Made by a program: the position numbers and the translations under genes. Below the pieces are notes generated by a model, which worked only from the letters and a program-made list of their open reading frames with translations, was not told where the DNA came from and searched no databases. A stretch of DNA of 64,000 bases from Basidiobolus meristosporus CBS 931.73 (Eukaryota; Basidiobolomycota; Basidiobolomycetes; Basidiobolales; Basidiobolaceae): positions 97,999-161,998 of the forward strand of contig MCFE01000120.1 of the NCBI GenBank assembly GCA_002104905.1, given 5' to 3'. Shown in pieces: positions 58,095 to 64,000 of this stretch (the first letter of the stretch is position 1; every line of letters begins with the position of its first letter).

Positions 58095-60863
58095 CTACTG
58101 TTGTAGCTTTGATACAAGAGTGTGTAGCTGAGGGGAATTTGTAGGTAAGTTAATAAGAAGTGATGATAGTTCTTCAGTGCTCAAGACACTGTTCAGTGGG
58201 AAGGGGGGTAGCAAGAGAGGTAAGAATGACTTGTGAACAACATTAATGAGGGGAATGTGATAAGGATTGATATTCATCATAAAGGGAGTGTGCTGCTGCA
58301 GATATTGCTGCCAAAGGTCTGTCAAGTACTTCAGGTAGGCCAGCTTGGGTTTTTCTGACTGCAGAATAAATTCAGCAAACTTCTTGACTTCAGGATCTCC
58401 AAGAATAGTTCTCCAGCAGGAGCCAGGTGCTGTGTGGTGTGTTCTCTTCCAGGCCTTAATCAGTGGGTTGTTGCAGTTGTGAAGTCTGAGGTATAATCTG
58501 GTTCTAAGGTAGAGAAGTCTGATCTTATAGGGCATAAACCCAAAAGCACCAAGAATAGCATGTCTGTAGGGGCATTCAGGCAAATGAGGCACCAAGGAGG
58601 TAATGCACCATACTGCAAACTTGTCAAGCTTAGTGCAGTCTCTAGAAGTAAGAGAGAGAAGTGGTAAGCCAAATTCCAGGACAGGGAAGACAAACTGCTT
58701 GAGTAGAAGGAGGCAGCTGGGAGCTGAAGTTGTAGGAGGAGTAACAGCCAGTAGCTTGTGGAGTGCCTGTCTTGCTAGGATAATTCTCTTCTTGAGGTGT
58801 GCTCCAGAATCTAATCCAGTAGGAAGGAAAGGAAAGCCAAGATATGTTGCCGAAACCTGAGCAGGTAGAGTGGAGTTCTCCAAGTTGATGGGAGAGCCCA
58901 AAGGTACTGTCTTTGCAATGGAAAGCTGGAGATTATTCTTCTGCAGATACTGGTGGATGGTCTGGGAGTCTTGTTGCACATTGGAGGAGGATATTCTGAT
59001 GTCATCAGCAAAGAGAGTAACCAGGCAGTCAGCTGAGAGTCTTGGGAAATCATTCAGGAAGATGGCAAACAGTATAGGACCAAGCACAGAGCCTTGAACC
59101 ACTCCATTAGGAACTGAGAACACTGGTGATTGCTCACTTGGGTGCAGAATTTTTGCTTGTGGATCCAGAAACAGAGACCTGACAAGGAGGGTGAGAGAGG
59201 TACTGGAGAAGCATTGCAACTTGGACCAAAGCAGATTTCTGTCAACTGAATCAAAGGCCTTAGTAATATCAAACAGAACTGAGGGATACTTGCACTGGAG
59301 AGAGTGATCTTGGCTAAGTATGACTGCATATTCCAAGGAGAGGCCAGGAACAAAGCCAAACTGTGCAGGATGAAGCTTGAGGGAGTCAGAGTAGAGCTCC
59401 TGAGCAAGCAGAAGCTCAAACACCTTTCTGCAGGTGGGCAGCAGAGATATTGGCCTGTAGGAGCTAGGATCCAGGTGCTTTCCTTTACCCTTGTACAGTG
59501 GCAGAACATTTGCAAAGGACCATTCCTCAGGAGTAGAAAGCTGGGCTGAGCATTGCTGAAGCAGTGGAAGCAGAAGTGCAGACATGGCCTTGGTACTAGT
59601 CTTCAGAAGCTCATAAGAGATTGTGTCCACACCTGGAGCAGTAGAGTTGGGAAGCCTCTTGAGCACATTATGGATTCTCCTTTGATCAAGTGCAAGTGGG
59701 ATGGGCAGAGTCTTGAAGTCAGGATGAAAGCCAGGAGTTGAGTACTGCTTTGTAGAGAAGAAGATGTTAGCCAGCTGCTCTGTTGAAGGTAACTTCCTGG
59801 AAGAGGGCCTCATTGCCCTGTAGAGTCTTGATACTGTTCTTGTTATAGAGTTGGAAGATTGCAGAGGCAAGGAACTCATAATATGATCCCAGAGCTGAGT
59901 ATGCAGAGTGTGGTGAATTGCCTTGGAGTGGTGTATTGCTGTCAGGAGGAGTTTCTCTGTTTTTGGGTTAGGGAAACTCAGGTAGCTTTGTTGCAGGGCT
60001 GAAACAATGGATTCCCATTTTCTTGAGGTAACAGCAGTAGTCTTGCATGGCAGTGAGAGGGAGGCAGACACCAGAATCAGATGCTTCACAAAGAGCCAGG
60101 CATAGTTGAGATCATCTGGCAGAGAAAGCAGCAAACTGGCAAGCTTCAAGTAGTTCCCAAAGTCTTTCTTCTGATTCTTGGTAGCTTTGTGGGTGAGCAC
60201 AGTAAGTTTTGGCAGCTTCTTCTTCACAACTGGTTGCATAGAAAGGGACCAGGCTGGGTGGTCAGAGGCTCTCAAGGATCCTAGCTCAGCTCCAGAGAAT
60301 TGCTTAACTTCATTCACAAAGTAGAGGGCAGCAGCAGAAGGGCAGATCCAGTCAACACATCTTTTCTCAGATTGAGCACCTAGTGCTAGCAGATGGCTTT
60401 CTCTCAGGAAGTTCAGTAGGAATGTAGACCTTGGCTTCATTCTTGCAGTTAGAGTAGTCTTGTTCTCAGGATGGGGAATGTTGAGATCTCCAAGCAAGAT
60501 AATAGGTGTTGATATAGATTGCTGGTATTGCTGAACTTTCTGGCATATAACTTGCACTTCCTGAAGGGCAAGACTTGGAGGCAGATAGCAGAGCACCAGA
60601 CTGATAGTTGGCAACTGGAGAGCAGCACAGTAAGGGGAGTAAAGAGGAACACAGAGCTGAGGAGTATTGATGGTAGAAGAGATGAAGCAGATAGAGGAGG
60701 TATTCTTTGTTCTAGGAGTAGAAAAGCAATATAGATTAGTCAAAAGTATAGAGGGTGGCTGGACATCAATCAAACACAGGAGGGAAAATCTTGAAAGAAG
60801 TCTCTCTAGAGTTGGTCTTGATGGCTGTATGCTGTTGCAGTTAAGCAACAGAACTTCAGGTAG
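58095..60863 (-). CDS. LINE ORF2: AP-like endonuclease and reverse transcriptase
   Basis: A long frame, about 920 codons after the ORF1 stop. The endonuclease occupies about the first 225 residues. LLNCNSIQ corresponds to the N-terminal strand, ILLGDLNIPH is the GDxN motif, RCVDWICP follows, and RASDHPAW contains the catalytic SDH. RT motifs follow from about residue 395: NSTAPGVDTISYELLK, PLYKGKGKHLDPSSYRPISLL, LFDITKAFDSVDR, NGVVQGSVLGPILFAIFLND and LFADDIRIS. The C-terminus has a Trp/Cys-containing segment (GSCWRTILGDPEV). The endonuclease has no ATG ahead of it in this frame; the first ATG falls about 130 codons in. Translation must therefore come from readthrough of the ORF1 stop or a non-ATG start. 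No frame breaks are seen, so the enzyme is potentially active. Confidence 0.92.
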   Translation of the reverse strand, partial: LPEVLLLNCNSIQPSRPTLERLLSRFSLLCLIDVQPPSILLTNLYCFSTPRTKNTSSICFISSTINTPQLCVPLYSPYCAALQLPTISLVLCYLPPSLALQEVQVICQKVQQYQQSISTPIILLGDLNIPHPENKTTLTARMKPRSTFLLNFLRESHLLALGAQSEKRCVDWICPSAAALYFVNEVKQFSGAELGSLRASDHPAWSLSMQPVVKKKLPKLTVLTHKATKNQKKDFGNYLKLASLLLSLPDDLNYAWLFVKHLILVSASLSLPCKTTAVTSRKWESIVSALQQSYLSFPNPKTEKLLLTAIHHSKAIHHTLHTQLWDHIMSSLPLQSSNSITRTVSRLYRAMRPSSRKLPSTEQLANIFFSTKQYSTPGFHPDFKTLPIPLALDQRRIHNVLKRLPNSTAPGVDTISYELLKTSTKAMSALLLPLLQQCSAQLSTPEEWSFANVLPLYKGKGKHLDPSSYRPISLLPTCRKVFELLLAQELYSDSLKLHPAQFGFVPGLSLEYAVILSQDHSLQCKYPSVLFDITKAFDSVDRNLLWSKLQCFSSTSLTLLVRSLFLDPQAKILHPSEQSPVFSVPNGVVQGSVLGPILFAIFLNDFPRLSADCLVTLFADDIRISSSNVQQDSQTIHQYLQKNNLQLSIAKTVPLGSPINLENSTLPAQVSATYLGFPFLPTGLDSGAHLKKRIILARQALHKLLAVTPPTTSAPSCLLLLKQFVFPVLEFGLPLLSLTSRDCTKLDKFAVWCITSLVPHLPECPYRHAILGAFGFMPYKIRLLYLRTRLYLRLHNCNNPLIKAWKRTHHTAPGSCWRTILGDPEVKKFAEFILQSEKPKLAYLKYLTDLWQQYLQQHTPFMMNINPYHIPLINVVHKSFLPLLLPPFPLNSVLSTEELSSLLINLPTNSPQLHTLVSKLQQ

Positions 60864-60869
60864 TCAGGC
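60858..60869 (-). promoter_or_regulatory. Candidate stop-codon readthrough site, TGA CTA
   Basis: The element strand reads GCC TGA CTA CCT GAA, with TGA at 60866-60864. ORF1 and ORF2 are in the same frame across it. UGA followed by CUA is the best-documented high-readthrough stop context in eukaryotes. Confidence 0.65.
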
Positions 60870-62372
60870 AGAGGTTGTAGCTTCTTCAGAGGCAGCATTG
60901 ACAATGTGACCTGCAGAGTCCCAGAGCTCTTCAAATGGTGCATCACTTAAGTCAGCAAGGAGGGAAATGGCATGGTTCTTGAGGAAGTATGCCACATCAT
61001 AGGAGGGGGCTTGTCTCTTGATGGCAGCAAAGAAAGACAGAATGGCAACATGGGCTGGAGGCTTGTTGAACAGTAGAGAGTCAGAGGATTCAGATTCTTC
61101 AGGCACTATCTTGAAGTCAGTTTTCAGCCAGTTAAGGTTCTTCTCCACAAAGGCAACAAATGGGTCAGCAATGTTTTGGTCTAGGATAACCTCCAGAATC
61201 TTCCCTTTTCTCCAGGCCAGGTTGACAATTCTTGAGAGCTGAATATTGCATGCCTTGAGTGCTCTCCTGATGTTGGAAATGGGAGTCCAGGGAACTTGCT
61301 TCAAGTACACCACAGTCCAGGTAGAAGCTGGTGGTAGGTTTGCTGGGGGCTTGTAAGTTCTTCTGTGTGGCAATGGAGCTGCAGTAGTCAGATTGGAGTC
61401 CACATTCTCAGTAGAGGGTTTTCTTGATGTGTCTTGCTGAATGGTACTGGAGCTGGATGTGCTGATAATTCTTGCTAGAACCTTGCCTGCATAAGTCTGA
61501 GGTATAGCTGAGGTGACTCTAGAGGTGGTGGCAGCTGGTGCAGGTGGAGAGGCAGAAACTGAAGCTGGAACTGAGGTCACCTGGGAGAAGGCAGTAGAAG
61601 CAGGTTTTCTGGGAGGAACAGAGTTCACTATCCAGTTGTTCTGTAAAACACTGGAGTAGCTTTTCAGTGGAACAGGATCTTGCTCTTGAACAGGAACAGA
61701 AGCAGGAGGCTGGGGCTGAGCAGTAGTGGTAAGGCAGTGGCACTCCAAGGAAGCTTTTTGCAAGGCATCTCTGGCAGTCTTCAGGGCAGTATTAGCTTCA
61801 TTCTTGAGCTTCTTGCATTGGGCATCCAGTCTCTTGTTTTCAATAGCCAGGGCAGTATTGGCAGCCTCTAAATCAGCAATTCTCTTCTCAATTGCAAGGA
61901 ATCTCTGAAGAAATGCATCAGTAGAAGTGCCGGCATCTGGGAGAGCAGTGGCAGGAATAGAGTCCATTGACAGTGGGCTTCTTGAAGGCAAGGAAAGTGG
62001 ACTGGCAGATTCAGGCACAAAAGGAGATATCCTGGCAGGAGGAGAAGGAGTATCCAAGGCAGTAACAGAGGCAATTCTTGTTGGTGAAGCAGCAGCAGGG
62101 GAGGCAAGCCTGTTCAGAAACTGGGCAGGAGAGAGTGCTTGAGGAGAGGGAGTCTTCAGCTTGCCAAGCATGTCTTCCATCAGAGTGATACCAATATTCC
62201 TGGTGCATTTGCAGAGAAAAGTAAGCTTCCTGAGTCTGCCAGCTCTTCCATTCCTTCTGATGGTTCCTTTGTTTCCACAGTTGGGGCAAGAAATCTTCTT
62301 GACAGACTTGTCAAAGCAATCAAGAACCTTCCTTTCAGGTATAGTGGGCTCCTGTTGAGGTTTTGGTGGCAT
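60864..62372 (-). CDS. LINE ORF1: zinc-ribbon and coiled-coil RNA/DNA-binding protein
   Basis: ORF1 of the LINE has 502 residues from the ATG at 62372 (MPPKPQQEPTIP). A transposase-like zinc ribbon lies at about residues 25-55: CPNCGNKGTIRRNGRAG followed by FLCKC. A Ser/Pro-rich linker comes next. A coiled coil is at about residues 155-205 (LAIEKRIADLEAANTALAIE, LDAQCKKLKNEA). A Pro/Ser-rich region and a C-terminal domain beginning STWTVVYLKQVPWTPISNIR follow. That last domain resembles an RRM-like or gag-like fold of other LINE ORF1 proteins. The product presumably packages the element RNA and may recognise the telomere. It ends at the TGA that is in frame with ORF2. Confidence 0.85.
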   Translation of the reverse strand: MPPKPQQEPTIPERKVLDCFDKSVKKISCPNCGNKGTIRRNGRAGRLRKLTFLCKCTRNIGITLMEDMLGKLKTPSPQALSPAQFLNRLASPAAASPTRIASVTALDTPSPPARISPFVPESASPLSLPSRSPLSMDSIPATALPDAGTSTDAFLQRFLAIEKRIADLEAANTALAIENKRLDAQCKKLKNEANTALKTARDALQKASLECHCLTTTAQPQPPASVPVQEQDPVPLKSYSSVLQNNWIVNSVPPRKPASTAFSQVTSVPASVSASPPAPAATTSRVTSAIPQTYAGKVLARIISTSSSSTIQQDTSRKPSTENVDSNLTTAAPLPHRRTYKPPANLPPASTWTVVYLKQVPWTPISNIRRALKACNIQLSRIVNLAWRKGKILEVILDQNIADPFVAFVEKNLNWLKTDFKIVPEESESSDSLLFNKPPAHVAILSFFAAIKRQAPSYDVAYFLKNHAISLLADLSDAPFEELWDSAGHIVNAASEEATTSA

Positions 62373-62441
62373 ATCCAGAGTTTCAGCTTCAAATTTCAAT
62401 TTTTGAGATTTTTGGGTGATTTTTGATGGGCGGGATCAAAA

Positions 62442-62455
62442 TTAGGGTTAGGGTT
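62442..62455 (+). repeat. Telomeric tract at the 5' end of LINE copy 1
   Basis: TTAGGGTTAGGGTT on the plus strand immediately follows the LINE 5' end (GGGCGGGATCAAAA). Confidence 0.85.
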
Positions 62456-62497
62456 GCGTGCTGTGACTGCTTTTTACGATCGCAAGGTCAGAACCTA

Positions 62498-62660
62498 GGA
62501 AAAAATAAAAATAGTTAGTAAAGGTGATTTAATGGATGGATGGATGGATTTGGAGTCAGATTCAATCAAAAAATCAAATCGTTGACTAATTTAAAGAGGA
62601 AAAAATAAAAATAGTTAGTAAAGGTGATTTAAAAAAATAAAAATAGTTAGTAAAGGTTAG
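62498..62660 (+). repeat. Three copies of a roughly 30-bp AT-rich repeat
   Basis: AAAAATAAAAATAGTTAGTA plus AAGGT occurs at about 62500-62526, 62600-62626 and 62632-62656. The first two continue GATTT; the third continues into TTAGGG. A GGAT microsatellite (62533-62548) lies between the first two copies. Confidence 0.8.
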
Positions 62661-62670
62661 GGTAGGGGAG
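62655..62670 (+). repeat. Degenerate telomeric tract at the 3' end of LINE copy 3
   Basis: GGTTAGGGTAGGGGAG on the plus strand borders the 3' end of LINE copy 3. Confidence 0.7.
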
Positions 62671-62676
62671 GGAAAG

Positions 62677-62704
62677 TCACCAAGTTGGTGAAATCTTTAT
62701 TTGG
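62677..62704 (-). other. LINE copy 3 3' end hairpin
   Basis: The element strand has AAATAAAGATT followed by TCACCAACTTGGTGA, a perfect 7-bp stem around one base. This is the counterpart of the copy 1 hairpin, with the same neighbouring bases. Confidence 0.7.
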
Positions 62705-62749
62705 GTTAAGAACTAATCTAAGTACAAATAAAGAAGCCAATTAAGAGGT

Positions 62750-64000
62750 CTAGAACCTCTCTAATAAGTAATGTAATTTATGTTTTGTTTCATCTCTAAT
62801 GTTTGTTTCAATAAAGTAAAGCTCATCAGGGGTAAATATAAAATTCAGGGGTTTTGGGGGAAGTACAAATTGTAGATGTTTCTGATCAATATAATCCAAG
62901 ACTGGAACCCAGCCTGGAATTAGGTGTAGTAGGAAAGGTGTGTGAACTTGTAAGTAGCTCTGCCACATAGATCTTAGATGGTCCTGAGCCAGTAGTCTTG
63001 GTTTCTCAGCTTTTTGAAGTTTTGAAGCAAGCTCTGTTACTACAGCAGAGCCAACCAGGGTGTGCCAGCAAGAAGATTTCAGGGAGGAGTTAGATTGAAG
63101 CCATTGTTTGATGGAGGGGTTATGTGATTTCTGAAGTTTGACTAGGAAGGAAGCACGGAGATAGATCATTCGGATTTGGTATGGGTAGAACCCAAAAACT
63201 CCATTAGTTGCATGGATATAGGGAGATACTGGAAGATAAGGTACCAAGGATCTGATACACTGATGGAGAAATTTATCCAGGCGGTGAAGTTCTCTGGAGG
63301 TTAGGGGTATAATGTGGAGACCAAATTCAAGTACTGGCAGTACATACTGCTTCAGAAGTATAGGGATCTTTTGAATTGGAGTGTCTGGAGTGACTACTAC
63401 CAGAAGCTTTTTGAGAGCCTGTTGGGCAAGATGGATCCTATTATTCAGGTGGAGCTTTGAGTCAATCCCATGTTGACAAAATGGCAGACCTAGATATATT
63501 GCAGTTTGTTGTGGCAGAATGCTAGTGGTCTGTATAGTTGTAGTGCACCCAATTGGGACTGTCTTGGAAATTGAGAGTGAGAGGTTGTTGGCAGCCAAGT
63601 ACTTCTCAATGATGGCAGTGTCTGCTATGGGATTAGGAGTAGCAATCTTGATATCATCCGCATAGAGAGTTAGTAGTGGATAGGGAGAGTCTGGTGAGGG
63701 GCCTTTTGGAAATAAAGGAAAGTTGTGTAGGAATATCACAAATAGTAAGGGACCTAGTACAGATCCTTGGACTACTCCATTTGGAACCTCATAAGTCTCT
63801 GATGTACAACTTGGATGCAAAATTTTGGCTGAGTTCTCACAAAATAGAGAACGTACAAGAAGGGTCATTGGTAGTGTGGTAACTGCTAATAGCTTTCTCC
63901 AAAGCAGAGCTCTGTCCACAGAGTCAAAGGCTTTAGTAATGTCAAACAGAATGGTTGGCAATGAGAATTGAAGTGAATGATCATGGCTTAGCACTACAGC
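62750..64000 (-). CDS. LINE copy 3 ORF2, C-terminal part (partial)
   Basis: Reverse-transcriptase fragment of about 415 residues, open to the window edge. Motifs are LFDITKAFDSVDRALLW, NGVVQGSVLGPLLFVIFLHN and LYADDIKIA (standard YADD), then a long C-terminal region including GFYPYQIRMIYLRASFL and SSCWHTLVGSAVV that parallels copy 1. There are no frame breaks in the visible part. The endonuclease and ORF1 lie outside the window. Confidence 0.92.
   Translation of the reverse strand, partial: AVVLSHDHSLQFSLPTILFDITKAFDSVDRALLWRKLLAVTTLPMTLLVRSLFCENSAKILHPSCTSETYEVPNGVVQGSVLGPLLFVIFLHNFPLFPKGPSPDSPYPLLTLYADDIKIATPNPIADTAIIEKYLAANNLSLSISKTVPIGCTTTIQTTSILPQQTAIYLGLPFCQHGIDSKLHLNNRIHLAQQALKKLLVVVTPDTPIQKIPILLKQYVLPVLEFGLHIIPLTSRELHRLDKFLHQCIRSLVPYLPVSPYIHATNGVFGFYPYQIRMIYLRASFLVKLQKSHNPSIKQWLQSNSSLKSSCWHTLVGSAVVTELASKLQKAEKPRLLAQDHLRSMWQSYLQVHTPFLLHLIPGWVPVLDYIDQKHLQFVLPPKPLNFIFTPDELYFIETNIRDETKHKLHYLLERF

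Larger units (their letters stand above)
58038..62441 (-). mobile_element. LINE copy 1, apparently full-length telomere-associated non-LTR retrotransposon
   Basis: About 4.4 kb lying between TTAGGG tracts. The element strand carries a 5' leader of about 70 bp, ORF1 (zinc ribbon and coiled coil), a TGA CTA junction, ORF2 (AP-type endonuclease and RT) and a short 3' UTR ending AATAAAG, a hairpin and a C run. Both ORFs are uninterrupted, so this copy may be recent or active. No target duplication other than TTAGGG sequence is seen. Confidence 0.9.
62665..64000 (-). mobile_element. LINE copy 3, a distinct relative, cut by the window edge
   Basis: This is a 3' part of a second LINE subfamily in the same orientation. 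It shares the gene plan and 3' end signals with copy 1 but differs through most of its sequence. It continues beyond the window. Confidence 0.9.

Noticed and set aside
57584-58117. 177-codon frame containing repeated Asn-Pro
   Set aside because: The repeated NP is translation of the telomeric tract joining two LINE copies, so the frame is an artificial fusion.

Overview
The window looks like nuclear DNA from a filamentous or early-diverging fungus. The cellular genes are split by many short GT-AG introns (about 40-190 bp). The protein set is typical of opisthokont signalling and trafficking: an RA-PH protein, a RhoGEF, a TBC Rab-GAP and a CaM-kinase. The telomere-type repeat is TTAGGG. A bacterial-style NRPS relic lies near the end. 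The species cannot be named from sequence alone; a zygomycete-grade fungus is a weak inference from the NRPS and LINE content.

Region 1 (1-27 kb) is an AT-rich transposon graveyard. An unrecognised multi-copy coding element (called R1 here) is cut by Ty3/gypsy-type LTRs. Two Ty1/copia elements (A, 5613-15820; B, 20311-25345) and a decayed third (C) share about 350-bp LTRs beginning TGTTGTAA and ending TTACAACA. A gag-less gypsy element (7847-13354) is nested in copia A. Several solo LTRs carry clean target-site duplications, including one inside copia B. The copia primer-binding site matches the anticodon arm of initiator tRNA-Met, which implies half-tRNA priming.

Region 2 (27-54.4 kb) is gene-rich and higher in GC. 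It holds a 9-exon RA-PH protein with a repeated LL motif (minus), a fumarylacetoacetate-hydrolase-family enzyme (minus), a possible small two-exon gene (minus), an 8-exon RhoGEF (plus), an unrecognised 589-residue membrane protein (minus), a DsbA-like protein (plus), a TBC1D5 orthologue (plus), a CaM-kinase (plus), an HAD phosphatase (plus) and a small secreted Met-rich protein (minus). Exon phases add up to open reading frames for all the spliced models. The genes are individually transcribed; no operon-like or biosynthetic grouping is evident.

Region 3 (54.4-64 kb) is subtelomeric in character. After a divergent solo LTR comes the 3' end of an NRPS gene (end of A domain, PCP, damaged thioesterase), cut off at a TTAGGG-like tract. 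Three non-LTR retrotransposons follow in the same orientation, separated or bordered by TTAGGG tracts. Every LINE 3' end faces the TTAGGG strand, so the polarity fits reverse transcription primed from the G-rich strand of a chromosome end. The intact copy has ORF1 and ORF2 in one frame, separated only by TGA CTA, a strong stop-readthrough context, and the two preserved 3' ends share a hairpin. This telomere-associated LINE system is the most interesting content of the window.
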